Positions 1 through 10,545 of a DNA stretch of 64,000 nucleotides are shown piece after piece. Both the position numbers and the translations under genes were made by a program. The stretch comes from Trichobilharzia regenti (Eukaryota > Platyhelminthes > Trematoda > Strigeidida > Schistosomatidae), in contig OX235263.1 in assembly GCA_944472135.2 (NCBI GenBank), positions 84,972,721 through 85,036,720 on the forward strand, read 5' to 3'. Under the pieces are notes generated by a model. That model saw nothing but the letters and a program-made list of their open reading frames with translations. It made no database searches and was not told the origin of the DNA. Position 1 is the stretch's first letter. Each line of letters opens with the position of its first letter.

Positions 1-590
1 TGGATCCGTGCTGAGATTTCGTCGCCAATCAGTCCGTTGGTGCTAATACAACTCCCCAAATAGGTGAAGTGGTCAACATGTTCTATCACTTCACTCCCTA
101 TCACTAAGTTAGGAGTTGACGTGGTCCAGTCCTGTAGCAGCATCTTACATTTTGTAGGGGCGAATCGCATGCCAAACATACGAAGATTGCTACTCAAGGT
201 GTTCAGAAGACTCTCCCTCATTTTGTCAGCATCCTCCCCTAACAGGACTATGTCATCTGCATATTCTAAGTCTATAAGACTATTCCCTGGTAACAAGTCG
301 ATTCGTAAGTCATTAAGTTCAGTGTAGGACACTTCCATCAGCATATCTATGATGAAGTTAAACAGAAATGGGGAGAGTGGACATCCCTGTCGGACACCAC
401 TGGTTGTCACCAATTCAGATGACAATTCCCCATAAGCCCTTACACGACTACGTGAGTTTGAATAGAGTGCCTTGATTAGTGCAATATACTTTCTTGGCAC
501 TCCCTTCACAGTCAGACATTGCCATAGTACCTTTCGATCCACGGAATCGAAGGCCGCCTTCAAGTCAAGAAATATGACAATTGTTGGACG
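1..590 (-). CDS. RTE-B non-LTR reverse transcriptase fragment, running off the left edge
   Basis: Read on the minus strand, this segment is open without a stop and encodes the catalytic core of a non-LTR reverse transcriptase: FLDLKAAFDSVDR (first catalytic Asp), GVRQGCPLSPFLF, and YADDIVLL with the metal-binding Asp pair, followed by the thumb-proximal FTYLGS motif. It copies element RNA into DNA during retrotransposition. The fragment begins abruptly near 590 beside a SINE and continues beyond base 1, so length and 3' end are unknown. The same family (called RTE-B here) recurs as decayed 3' pieces throughout the window. An open frame over about 195 codons suggests a fairly recent copy. Clade assignment (RTE-like) is from remembered schistosome relatives. 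Confidence 0.85.
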
Positions 591-594
591 CCGC

Positions 595-880
595 TATATT
601 AGTGAATTGGCAGAAGTTGGAATTCATGGGCTGGCTAGCCATTGGATCGGGTCCCAGTGGCTGATGAATGGTCTACGAACTCGCCTTGTAACCAGGAAAT
701 CCTGGGTTCGAACCCCGGTGGGTGCGTATTGATGAAAAGCCCCAAACTAGGCTGACGAAACAGCTGCACAGTACTCCCTGGTTTTCCAATGGTTCTATAA
801 CTGATGTCAGCTCATGATGAAATCCTGTAACAAGATCTTAGACTTAGGAGACAAGCTCCTTCGACCATTCATTCATTGAA
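595..880 (+). repeat. tRNA-derived SINE, family 1
   Basis: The copy holds a tRNA-like Pol III promoter: a box A-like stretch near 660-690 (GGCTGATGAATGGTCTACG) and box B GGTTCGAACCC near 712-722. The body reads AAACTAGG...GAAACAGCTG. The same body recurs many times in the window in both orientations, which identifies it as a dispersed SINE rather than a functional tRNA gene. It abuts the RT fragment to its left. Confidence 0.7.
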
Positions 881-1005
881 TTGAAATTCAATGATTTGTG
901 AATTCTGACTTCTGTCAATTCAACATAATGTAGCACTTTACCGCGAACTCTAATGTTACCGATGAGCAACCAACTTTTGACTAAAACCTCAGAAAATCAG
1001 TCCAG

Positions 1006-1016
1006 TAGTCACTAAT
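1006..1016. repeat. Target-site duplication, left copy (RTE-A insertion)
   Basis: TAGTCACTAAT here is repeated exactly at 2825-2835 and flanks the RTE-A copy. It marks a target-primed insertion. Confidence 0.85.
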
Positions 1017-2824
1017 ATTATGAAACCATGGCAAACGAAGCAGAACAAGCTGCAGGCAAAGGAGACCTCGCCACACTCTACCAAACAACTAGGAACCTTT
1101 CGGGCAAACGTTCGACACAGATTAAGCCAATAAAGGACGACAATGGAAAGTCAATCACCAAAGAGGTGGAACAGAGAAAGCACTGGGTTGAACACTTCAA
1201 AAGACTTCTAAATCGTCCGCCACCTACAACACGTCCAGCAATACCAACAACGGAAGCAGAACTACCAGTGAACACTGACCCCCCGACGAAATCGGAAGTC
1301 CTGAATGCAATCAAGATGCTTAAAACTGGGAAAACACCGGGACCAGATGGAATCCCAGCAGAGGCTTTGAAAATAGACCCAGAGACAACAGCGGACTTGA
1401 TGACACCACTACTGGAGAAGGTGTGGAAAGAGGGCAAAGTACCCGAGGATTGGAAGAACAGTTACTTATTCAAACTTCCAAAGAAAGGAGACTTAAGTCA
1501 ATGTAAAAACTGGCGGGGAATTATGCTTCTGTCCATTCCAAGCAAGATACTAAGTCGCATCATCCTGGAGAGAATCAAACAAGCCCTAGATGAAAAACTT
1601 CGTCCGGAACAGGCTGGATTCAGGAGAAACAAATCATGTATTGATCAAATCGCCACTCTACGGATCATCATTGAACAAAGCTTGGAATGGCAGTCACCTC
1701 TCTATCTCAACTTCATCGACTTTGAAAAGGCCTTCGACAGCGTCGATCGAGAGGTCATTTGGAAACTACTTCGCTACTACGGGGTCCCATCGACAATTAT
1801 ACACCTCATCCAACAGTTATACGACAATGCTGCATGCCAAGTAATCCACAACGGGAAACTTACGGAAGCCTTCGAAGTGAGGACGGGAGTGAGGCAAGGC
1901 TGTCTACTATCACCAATGATCTTCCTGATTGCAATCGATTGGATAATGCGACAGACAACGTCAACCAACGAGGGAACAGGCATAAAATGGACTGACACAA
2001 AAGACTTGGAGGATCTGGATTTCGCCGATGATATATGTCTGATTTCCCATAAACTGGAAGATATGCAAATGAAAAGTAACAAGTTGGCAGAAGAAGCATC
2101 AAAGATAGGACTTCACGTGAACATAGATAAAACAGAGATGATGAAGATTCCTTGCCAACATCAACAGCAACAACAGACCACAATAAGCATAAATGGGAAG
2201 AACCTGAAAGAAACAACCTCCTTCACCTACCTGGGAAGCATCGTCTCAACTACAGGCGGAACTGACGAGGACATCAAAGCCAGAATCGGAAAAGCAAGAC
2301 AAGCTTTCATTACTCTCAAATCTGTGTGGAGGTCAACAGCATTCAGCATCAAAAATAAGATCCGGATTTTCAACTCCAATGTGAAGTCAGTGCTACTATA
2401 CGGATCAGAGACTTGGCGAGTCATAAAGAGCATCTCAAACAAACTTCAAACCTTCATTAACAACTGTCTCCGCTCAATACTCAAGATCAGATGGCCAGAA
2501 AAGATCAGCAACAGGGATCTCTGGGAGCGAACCAATCAGGAACCGATTGTGAAACAAATAGGCAGAAAGAAATGGAGATGGATTGGCCATACGCTGAGGA
2601 AACCAACAAGTGACATCACTAGACAAGCCCTCGAGTGGAACCCGAAAGGGAGGCGGCGAGTTGGTCGTCCAAGGGTGACTTGGAGGAGGTCATGTGAAGA
2701 GGAGATGAAAGCATGTGGGCAGACCTGGAGCAGGGTGAAAAAGTTGTCAAAAAACCGAAGTCAATGGAGGTGCGCAGCTGAAGCCCTATGTTCCTCTAGG
2801 AACTAAAGGATACAATAATAATAA
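1017..2824 (+). mobile_element. 5'-truncated RTE-A non-LTR retrotransposon with 11-bp TSD
   Basis: The insertion lies exactly between the 11-bp direct repeats at 1006-1016 and 2825-2835. It ends in a short (AAT)n tail right after the stop codon, the usual RTE-type 3' end rather than poly(A). The 5' end is truncated: the AP endonuclease domain is absent and the frame opens 11 bp inside the element. Other, more decayed copies of this family lie at 8442-9375, 27290-33715 (interrupted), 35380-35680, 45950-47640 and 50255-50590. Confidence 0.9.
1028..2806 (+). CDS. RTE-A reverse transcriptase (592 aa, endonuclease missing)
   Basis: This frame has no interruption. Residues about 25-90 are the linker before the RT; KTGKTPGPDGIPAEALK (about 100-115) is the RT motif 0/1 region. 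FIDFEKAFDSVD (about 229-240) carries the first catalytic Asp, GVRQGCLLSP (287-296) follows, and FADD (332-335) is the catalytic Asp pair. The C-terminal part has FTYLGS, LLYGSETW and a WRWIGHTLRK segment typical of RTE/schistosome elements. Full-length members start with an AP endonuclease of about 300 residues, which the 5' truncation removes, so this copy cannot be autonomous. The ATG at 1028 is simply the first in the truncated frame and need not be a natural start. Lack of stops or frameshifts implies recent insertion. Confidence 0.92.
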   Translation: MANEAEQAAGKGDLATLYQTTRNLSGKRSTQIKPIKDDNGKSITKEVEQRKHWVEHFKRLLNRPPPTTRPAIPTTEAELPVNTDPPTKSEVLNAIKMLKTGKTPGPDGIPAEALKIDPETTADLMTPLLEKVWKEGKVPEDWKNSYLFKLPKKGDLSQCKNWRGIMLLSIPSKILSRIILERIKQALDEKLRPEQAGFRRNKSCIDQIATLRIIIEQSLEWQSPLYLNFIDFEKAFDSVDREVIWKLLRYYGVPSTIIHLIQQLYDNAACQVIHNGKLTEAFEVRTGVRQGCLLSPMIFLIAIDWIMRQTTSTNEGTGIKWTDTKDLEDLDFADDICLISHKLEDMQMKSNKLAEEASKIGLHVNIDKTEMMKIPCQHQQQQQTTISINGKNLKETTSFTYLGSIVSTTGGTDEDIKARIGKARQAFITLKSVWRSTAFSIKNKIRIFNSNVKSVLLYGSETWRVIKSISNKLQTFINNCLRSILKIRWPEKISNRDLWERTNQEPIVKQIGRKKWRWIGHTLRKPTSDITRQALEWNPKGRRRVGRPRVTWRRSCEEEMKACGQTWSRVKKLSKNRSQWRCAAEALCSSRN

Positions 2825-2835
2825 TAGTCACTAAT
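2825..2835. repeat. Target-site duplication, right copy (RTE-A insertion)
   Basis: TAGTCACTAAT matches 1006-1016 exactly. The pre-insertion site therefore read ...CCAGTAGTCACTAATGAGGTG... Confidence 0.85.
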
Positions 2836-2960
2836 GAGGTGAGCGGAGCTGTAGCTCATTGGTCTGGACGCTTCACTTGTACTCAGTAGGTCATGTGTTC
2901 CAACCTGGCTTTAGACCTACCGAAGTTTGGACAACCACGTAATATCACTAGCCCTTATAG
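2836..2960 (+). repeat. tRNA-like SINE head, different family
   Basis: GAGCTGTAGCTCATTGGTC (near 2846-2864) resembles a box A region, and GGTCATGTGTTCCAACC is a weak box B. Sequence after it does not match family 1 or 2. Probably a degraded tRNA-derived SINE; a decayed tRNA pseudogene is possible. Confidence 0.4.
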
Positions 2961-3815
2961 AAAATAGCTGTCGCTCATTACCAAATGCAAGTGGTTCTTG
3001 ATTATAACATAACGCAACATAATGAGCTAGAGATTAATACTAAAATCTGGGGTTTTGCACGGATCACTGGTGGGGTTTGGTGAGAGCACACTTCTTAAGA
3101 GTATCATATATACTATGACAGCTAAAAATAACAGGACTCAGATGATCAGAAAACTTTTAAACTATCCTAATAAATCATCTCGTTACTACACACGCACAAT
3201 TGTCGTCAGGTGTCTTGGCATAGCAGCACACAAGCATTACAGACTAAATAATTTTTACTCAATCAATATTAATATTTACTGGAATTTACAAAAGGACTTC
3301 ACTAAAAAGAGAAAATCAATTTCATTAACTAGAACTGCACGCCAGCCCCCGCCTCCATGTACTAATACCACCAACACCCAGAATAGTTTTCTTTTGTCTG
3401 ATAAAGTATAACTTGAGAAAAGCATACTGTTTTCCTTTTCTCCTAAGTTTTCTTTATTGTGAGTGTGTGTTTATGTCTGTGTTGTGTGCGTGTGTGTGTG
3501 TGTGAAAAAATGGAATGCCAATCATAATATTACATACATACAGTGATATAATAGAGTTTCATCAACCACTTTGACATTCCACCTTCACTCTCACCTATCT
3601 ATCGATGTGTATCATAGGCATGTAGATATTTCACATACTTCGATGTGTTACAGCTTGTATGTGTGTTTCGTTTTGTGAAAAATTATGAAAATTCATTTTA
3701 ACTCAATAAGATAACTAATTAGAGAGGTGTGTAGAAATTAATTTACTTAACCGAGTAATCTCTGTGTATGTGTGAGTGTATTTCAGATTTGATCACCGAT
3801 AACATGAGTTAGAGA
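2961..3815. other. No gene recognised; GT-rich simple repeat
   Basis: AT-rich sequence with a (GT)n tract at about 3463-3504. A 118-codon frame at 3055-3411 has low-complexity composition and no recognisable domain, so I do not call it a gene. Confidence 0.5.
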
Positions 3816-5240
3816 GCTACTGGGAAATAAGTAGAGAGTGCTGGATAGCTGTTTCCTACCCCACTCCACCTCACCCCATCGCACCTCAGGTTGGAACTCT
3901 TCAGCAGTGTCGGCATCCAAGACCCTACCAGGATCACTACTGATGATATTGGCTGATGGTCAAGTTAAAAAAGTGAACTTGCATAGAAGTTAGGATTCAT
4001 GGGTCATTGAGTTCCAGTTTAAGTGGCTGAATGGTCTACGAGCTTGCATTGTAACCTGATGATGAATTCCAAATTAGGACGAGACTGGTGTCAGTACATG
4101 ATCAAACCTATAGGTAGTCAAATCCCTGCAAACTAACATTTGATAATGCTTGTTTAAAAGTTACAAACAGTACGAAATACTCGTTTGTTCACACATACGA
4201 GCATACACACGCACACATGACGTAAGTCATATAATTATAATGATATCTAAGTGTCGGTTTACAAGGATTCAATTGCTTTCAAGTGAGATCACAGGGATTG
4301 ACATGAGTTAGAGAACCCTTGAGAAGCCTGCAGTACCAGACAATTGTTTTCTCGTAGTTTCAGGATTTTCAGTAGTGCACACCTATGAGCCAACATAGGA
4401 TGGATCCCAAGGTCTGCAGTCTATGAGGTACGATGCGACAGAGGTTTAAATTCGTGGGTCATTGGAATCAGCTCCAGTGGATAGAATGCGAATGAACTTG
4501 CCGAGTTATATGAAGATTCCAGATTCGATCCTCAGTGGGATCATAAGTGCGTTCACTGGTGGTATACCACCTGGTCGTAAGCCAAAGAAAAGAGGGAAGG
4601 CTTGGCATGGGGCTGGCGACCCTACTCTGGAAAATCAATTCAATCGCTACAAGAACTATGAAGTGTACAGCTGAAGAGTTCCCAAATGGGAGACAACAAC
4701 CGTTTTGTATTCTACAGTCTTCTATGTTTCTCTAAATGAAAAATAAACAAATAATGTCAATTTCATCACAAAGCCGACATCAAATAGAGGAGAATCCCTA
4801 AAGAAACCAAGCAGCAGACTGGATAGCTAGCTTTACATCCCAGTTTAAGACTCTTCAACGATGTGCAGCCCCACAGCCTCACTGTGGATTTCTCTTTACA
4901 AAACCTCAAGCCTAAATAATAATCGCCTGCTCTTTATAGCGAGTGGCTTTACGGTGGATATCCTGAAATTCAAGTGAGAATCTACTATGAGATCTACTAT
5001 GTTGGATAAGCGTCGATGGCATTGGCTAGCGCTGGTAACTCCATATCTTTAGTCGACAGAAGTTGAAGTCTACGAATTTCCTTAAATTCCAACCTAGTTA
5101 GTGAATTGTCGAAGGGCTCACTTCGTAACTAGAAGGTTCTAGGTTTTGTCCTATGGGAGCACCACTGAAAAGTCTTAAACTAGGGGGAAACAGCTGTGTT
5201 CAATGTCAGTTGGTTTCAGTCGAAAAAGCCGTATTTATTT
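3815..5240. repeat. Cluster of at least six family-1 SINE pieces in both orientations
   Basis: Pieces of the family 1 SINE alternate in strand: about 3820-3950 (-), 3985-4140 (+, GTGGCTGAATGGTCTACGAG), 4300-4430 (-), 4445-4700 (+, box B-like GATTCGATCCTCAG), 4795-4900 (-) and 5040-5240 (+, TAACTAGAAGGTTCTAGG). All are degenerate, some with only the tRNA-like head or only the tail. No coding sequence is recognised. Confidence 0.55.
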
Positions 5241-5269
5241 AAGCTCTCTGCGATGATGAGGTTGGTTGA

Positions 5270-5440
5270 GGTACGCTTGCGTTGACAGCAAACCCTTATT
5301 TATGCAATAGGCGGTGATTGAGAACCAAACAACTACCCACCCTTAGACAGTGGCAGGATTCTAACTAGATACCAGCACATCACTACCAGTCTGGCACTCT
5401 AACAACTGAGCTATAAGATCCAACAGCCAGCCAGCTGTAA
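5270..5440 (-). repeat. tRNA-like degenerate repeat
   Basis: The plus strand reads TAACAACTGAGCTATAAGATCC at its right end, the reverse complement of a box A-like GCTCAGTTGTTA, and a box B complement near 5350. Likely an old tRNA-derived SINE on the minus strand. Confidence 0.35.
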
Positions 5441-5914
5441 TCACTACGGTTAATCTCCATTTCTCACGTGAATAATGAATGAGACGTCAGTGTCTCTTTA
5501 TGAACTAATTTAGCAGCTATGTAACCGCATCTTCTCCAGTTAGAAGGGAGGGGGGCATGGTAACCTTAGAGGTCGACACATTATGATTATTGATGTAATA
5601 AAGAGTAGTGTTCATTTACTCAGATGACAGTTGAGTATATTATGCATGAGAACTACAGGAAAAATGAGTTGTAAAAATAAACTAATCTTCCTCCAGCAAT
5701 ATATGGAACTCACGAAATGATAAAATTATGTGTAATCTACTTCCTTCTCTTCTCTACCCTTTCACTCCCTCTCATCCGTCCTTCAACCTTACTCCACCCA
5801 ACTCCCAACAACAGTGGGAGAGTAGAGATGATGCTATACCGATATTTTTATGACATGAGAATGAGATATGAAACAAAGAAACAAAAACTCTGCAAGCTAA
5901 GATGGTGATTTTTT

Positions 5915-6145
5915 TTCCTTCACGTTCCCAGTGGAACATAGAGCTTCAAGCTAGTGGCTTAAAGTTTCTGTAGCAGTGGTGTTTAATTTTACAGGACGGG
6001 GTTGTTAGCCTCATGTCCAACCTTTACTCTTTACCAGCTTTAATTCAAGCTTAGCGAGGTAAAGGAGTGCGGCTTCGGTCGGGGATCGAACCCCGGACCA
6101 TGTGCATGGTCGGCCAGCGTCCTAACCGCTGTGCCACCGACGCAC
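5915..6145 (-). repeat. tRNA-derived SINE, family 2
   Basis: On the minus strand the element starts GTGCGTCGGTGGCACAGCGG (box A region), continues to GGTTCGATCCCCGACCG (box B), contains the body GTAAAGAGTAAAGG, and ends GTTCCACTGGGAACG followed by an A-rich tail. One of the best-preserved copies of this family here. Confidence 0.8.
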
Positions 6146-6374
6146 TAAGATAGTGTAGCAGTCAAACTTAACCCCTTCCTGAGAGAAAAGAAGTACAATA
6201 AAAACAGGGATTAATATTAGATAGTTGGGAGCAGTCTACGATGAATTGGGATGGTGAGTCGCTACTTAGATTGGTGACTACATTGCCAACCTGGCTTCTA
6301 ATAGAATTCAACCTACACATGATATTGGCCACATCCTCGTAACCAATCAAAGTATCCATTACAGTCCTACAGGA

Positions 6375-6480
6375 GGTAAATCATGAGCTCAAATAGCTAA
6401 GTTGTAATATCTCTGACCGTATGACTGAGTGAAGCAGGTTCGAATCTCAGAGGGGACGTGAATTTCTTCAGGATTACAGA
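6375..6480 (+). repeat. tRNA-like SINE head
   Basis: GAGCTCAAATAGCTAAGTTG (box A-like) and AGGTTCGAATCTCAG (box B, near 6437) are spaced about as in a tRNA. The stem arms do not pair convincingly, so this is a tRNA-derived repeat rather than a tRNA gene. Confidence 0.5.
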
Positions 6481-7008
6481 CAGGCAGTGCTGACGAGTGT
6501 CAGTCAACGAGCACGAAATGTCTGTCAGAAAAGGCTATCTGCTGACTGCTACCAACCATCTAAGATTAATTCAAAGTTCACTCCAATGGCTAAAAGCCCC
6601 CAGCTTGAAAATATCATTCCAAACTTGACCTATCATAGAATCCAGTCCGCAACACACCAAGGAGCAGAGGCATGACATTGGTTACCACCTACAGACCAAT
6701 CAAGGTGAACAAACGATTATTCTACAGAAATTTTGGCAGCGAGAGGAATCATATGCCACAAAAATGAATGCTTAATCGACAGGTCAATTAAAAAATACAC
6801 ACATACATCACTGTAGTATTGAGTATGAAAACGTCCCTGGTTCTCTAACTAGTTCACCTTATCACAACTACGATTAGTTAGTCAGTCAGTTATAAGTGAA
6901 TTAAATGCACACTAGGCTATTGTGTAGGAGTTGATAACACTAGTAAGTGACCCAGAGTGAAGTAGGCAGAGTGGAACTTGAACTCGAGGATCAATTATCT
7001 ATAAGTTA
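6481..7008. other. No feature recognised
   Basis: Unique-looking AT-rich sequence. A 62-codon frame at 6487-6675 has no recognisable domain. Confidence 0.4.
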
Positions 7009-7009
7009 G

Positions 7010-7862
7010 GGAATAATACAAAGTGTCTGTCTGTCTTTTTCCAACATAGAACTTTGCACCGATGTGCAGAACTTCAAGTCGCCACACTCCCTCCTTGTAG
7101 CACACAAAGCAAGAGAAGAGATTAGAAGAAATGAATAATAGAAACAGTTAACAAAGGTGTGAGACAAAGGAATAGTAATAACGAAGAACAATATAGTTTC
7201 ATTGGAAATCATAAGTTACAAGGAGTGGATGCATCTACGTTGCCATTGAAAACGATTTCGAGCCATATCACTTATTGTTTCCAACCACTGGTTTTTACCG
7301 TCTCGAGGACCCCAACCAACCAAGAAGTTTATACCTTCCTACGTGGATGGCTTAAACTAACTTGTAGATTTCATTGACTGATGCCATGCTTTGGTTTGAT
7401 CGCCTCTAGCTCTTTCCTAGCCTGACCCTATGTCACCTAACATTGCCCATTGTCGAGGAAGGCGATGACTAGGCATACGTAACACATGTCCTAACCATCT
7501 TAGTCGATGTAATTTCACAGCCTCATTGATTGATTTCCCCTCCTTACCTAGAACTCGACCGACGCCTAACCTCAATATTGCTCACCTTATTGTACCACTT
7601 CACACGGGAGATAGAGCCCAGGCACCTATGATCAAAGACAGATAGCGAAGCTTTTGATGTCTTCCACTCTCAGTGACCATATCTGGCTCACAGCCATAAA
7701 GGAGGACGGAGCGGACTGATGAGCAGTACACAAGTCCTTTGGTTGATAGCCAGCCGGATATCACGTCTACACCAGAGACGGAGTAAACTGGTATATGTGA
7801 AACTAGCCCTCTGTACCCGTACTGAGAATTCGTCAGAGATAAACCCGTTTGGGCTGATCAAT
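7010..7862 (-). mobile_element. RTE-B 3' fragment, degenerate
   Basis: Minus-strand copy of the RTE-B 3' end. At the left is the family tail (plus-strand GTGCAGAACTTCAAGTCGCC, 7055-7074); further right are decayed coding motifs for LLYGCEPD, FDHRCLGSISRVKW and the FADLR region. Multiple frameshifts; 5' end lost near 7862. Confidence 0.75.
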
Positions 7863-8441
7863 ATTACTCACTATATAATACCATTTATAACACAATAGTT
7901 TGAAAGCTAACACCTATATTGAAGAACAGATAGCTTTTTCAGTTCTTCCCCGTCCAACAATCACAGATATTTGGAATTCGAATTCACCTACCATAACACT
8001 TGGCTCATTGCCAACTAGGTGATAAATACAAATAATTGAGAGATAACTGCTTAATTTGCTTCAGTCAATAAATTAAGCATCATCACACGCTCTATATGAG
8101 TGAGTGTTGGTCCGTTGTTTAATCGCTCATCCTAGACACATCCCTTATTGAATATTTTTCAGGCTGATAAATGGAACTTTTTATGTTGTTGTTTTTTTGT
8201 TGAGCTTTTAATAGTTTTTCTCTGTTTTTACCTCATTCACTTCCTGTGTTTTACAAAATCCTTCCTGTAAATCATCAGTTTTATGTAATTTATTTTCTGA
8301 TCTTTCTTACTTTATTTCTGTTTATTAGAAAGAACACTGATAAACTGATCACAATTTCCTTGTTTGTTTTTCTCACCGCAAAGACGAAAATTAAGAACAG
8401 GAAATCCGGGAAATTGATTTCATTCAAAAACATATATTACT
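7863..8441. other. No feature recognised, AT-rich
   Basis: T-rich stretch at 8160-8400 with a 71-codon low-complexity frame and no domain signal. Confidence 0.4.
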
Positions 8442-9375
8442 ATTATTACTGTTTCCTTTAGTCCCTAGAAGAACATAGGGCTTCAGCCGCCCGCGTCTCC
8501 ACCTAGCTCCACGTCTGCCCACATGCTTTCTTCTCCTCCTCACATGACCTCCTGCTTCTCATCCATGTCAACCTCGCACTGACGACCAACTCGCCGCTTC
8601 CCGTTAGGGTTCCACTGGACTGATAGCCTGGCGTGTGATGTTACTTGATGGTTTGTTTCCTCAGAGTATGGCCTTCAATCCACCTCCATTTCTTCCTACA
8701 GATTTGTTGCACAATCCATTCCTGCTGAATTAATTCGCTCCCAGAGATCCCTAACTATTACTGGTCTTTTCTGGCCGCCATCTGATCTTCAGCGAAGACA
8801 GTTATTGATGAAGGCCTCTAGCTTGTTCGAAGTGGCCTTCCTGACGCCAAGTCTCTGATCTGTATAATAACTAGCAATGAATTCACATTGGAGTTGAAAA
8901 TCAGGATCTTATTTTTCATGCTGAGTGCTTTTGATCTCCACAGACTTGAGAAAAATGAAAGCTTGCCTTGCTTTCCCGATCCTCGCTTTGATATCCTCAT
9001 CAGTTCCATCCGCCTGTAGTTGAAAGGATGCTTCGCAGGTCGCTGGGTGAAGGTGGTTGCTTCTTTCAGATTTTCCCCATTTATGCTGGCTGATTGTTGT
9101 CTGTTGTTGTGGTTGCTGTTACTGTCAGTCAATAATCCTCATCACTTCTGTTTTGTCAATGTTCACCTGAAGACCTACCTTCTCTGGATGCTTCTTCTAT
9201 CGTCAACTTGTTGCTTTTCACCTGCATATCTTCTAGTTAGTAGGAAATCAGACAAATATCATCGGTGAAATCCAGACCCCAAAGGTTTTTGGTGTGTCCA
9301 TCTTATGTCTGTCTCCTCGTTGTCCAGTCCACTGCAATCAGGAAAATCATTGGAGATAGTAGGCAATCCTGCCTA
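8442..9375 (-). mobile_element. RTE-A fragment, degenerate
   Basis: Minus-strand relative of the 1028-2806 copy. It begins at the left with the (AAT)n-type tail complement ATATTACTATTATTACTG and the conserved end GAAGAACATAGGGCTTCAG, and runs back through the WGRR, LWER, SNVNS, SINGENL and FADD-equivalent regions to the RQDCL motif near 9370, where a short (TA)n tract truncates it. Several frameshifts and small deletions make it non-coding. Confidence 0.85.
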
Positions 9376-9391
9376 TATATATATATATATT
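9374..9391. repeat. (TA)n microsatellite
   Basis: Short TA repeat at the 5' truncation point of the RTE-A copy. Confidence 0.8.
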
Positions 9392-9764
9392 TCAAGGAAG
9401 CGTACTATCACCACGGCAGATGCCGGGTTTTATCAACATCCATCAACTCTAACATGACGCTCTGAAGCCGGAAAAGGCGTATATTTCACCTTCTCGACCA
9501 ACTAGGGCCTGCCATAGACTGAAAGTGTCGTGGGCCGTTCATAGGACCCTACTCCACGACTTTTATTTATATTTCATAGGCTGCGGATCATTTCGGCGAA
9601 CGACAGGCCTTAATTCCACCAGTATTCATGACACCACTCGTAGCTATATGTCAGTGCCACTATCCTAGCAGAAGCTGAACCCGCCACTGCAACTGCTATA
9701 TGCTACGGTAATACCCGGTCGTACAAATGGTTCATGATAAGGATTAACGCATGTTGTGGTGGCT
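9392..9764. other. Unclassified segment abutting the 28S pseudogene
   Basis: More GC-rich than its surroundings. On the minus strand it directly follows the broken 28S sequence (after ATGACT). It does not look like continuing 28S rRNA. It could be a 5'-truncated element inserted at the R2 site or unrelated filler; I see no RT motif in it. Confidence 0.35.
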
Positions 9765-10335
9765 AGTCATGGTCACTCCCGCCGTTTACCCGCGCTTGGT
9801 TGAATTTCTTCACTTTGACATTCAGAGCACTGGACAAAAATCACGTTGCGTCATAACCGGTCAGCGGATATCGCAAAGCTTTGTTATAATTAGACAGTCG
9901 GATTCCCCTGGTCCGTGCTAGTTCTGTGTTAGCCGTCGCGCACCAAACAATGGAAGCACAGCCGCTTGACGCAACGCAGAGCAAGTCCACGCGCGTTGCT
10001 AGCCATACAACACTAACAGCTGAAACCGCCCACGATAGATCGCGGTCAGAGTCCAGTAAGTCCACAACAATGCGCACCGAAGCACACAAAGCAGCAAAGA
10101 AACTAGCTTCCAACTGGATCGACACGTATCTGATCTCGGCCTGTCTGACTCGGTCCCCAGAGCTAATCCTTCTCCCGAAGTTACGAATCCAATTTGCCGG
10201 CTTCCTTTACCTACATTGTTCAACTGCCAGAGGTTGGAGACCTGCTTGGGATATGAGTACGGCCTGCCACGAAAATTATACTGCCTGGCTCAGATTTTCA
10301 AGTGGCGACAGGGGCGCTCCGGACACTACAAGAAG
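9765..10335 (-). pseudogene. 28S rRNA pseudogene, 3' part
   Basis: The minus strand carries conserved large-subunit rRNA blocks in correct order: TTGAAAATCTGAGCCAGGC and GCCGTACTCATATCC (near 10250-10300), AACAATGTAGGTAAAGGAAG (near 10205-10225), GTTACGAATCC-type core (near 10180), CACGGACCAGGGGAATCCG (near 9905-9925), and CCAGTGCTCTGAATGTCAAA through AAACGGCGGGAGTGACCATG (9768-9838). Many substitutions and altered variable regions rule out a working rRNA gene. The similarity stops at 9765, inside the conserved motif where R2 retrotransposons cut 28S DNA. A reading frame at 9926-10378 on the opposite strand is only a shadow of this sequence. Confidence 0.85.
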
Positions 10336-10545
10336 GGTGGTGATTTATTTTTTTATTTTTATTTTGATTACAGCTTGATTTCACACTGTATTTTTGGCAC
10401 AAGTATGAAATTTTCAGCATGTGATATCGATAGCCCAAATTTCGCAGGCCAACCATAGATATCACGTGTGCTTTGGCAGGGGGTCGAACCCCGGACCATG
10501 TGCATGGTCGGCGAGAGTCCTAACCACTGTACCACCAACGCACAT
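10336..10545 (-). repeat. tRNA-derived SINE, family 2, inserted in the 28S pseudogene
   Basis: The minus strand begins GTGCGTTGGTGGTACAGTGG, has box B GGTTCGACCCCCTGCC near 10478-10493, and ends in an A/T-rich tail (10340-10370). The same 28S pseudogene continues on both sides. The body after box B differs from the 5915-6145 copy, so it may be a chimeric or separate subfamily. Confidence 0.75.

Noticed and set aside
595..880. Functional tRNA genes at the box A/box B pairs
   Set aside because: Acceptor and anticodon stems do not pair, and the same heads carry SINE bodies; they are tRNA-derived repeats.
3055..3411. 118-codon plus frame
   Set aside because: No domain, no start context, compositionally simple; no support.
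9926..10378. 150-codon plus-strand frame
   Set aside because: It lies antisense to recognisable 28S rRNA sequence, so it is a chance frame.
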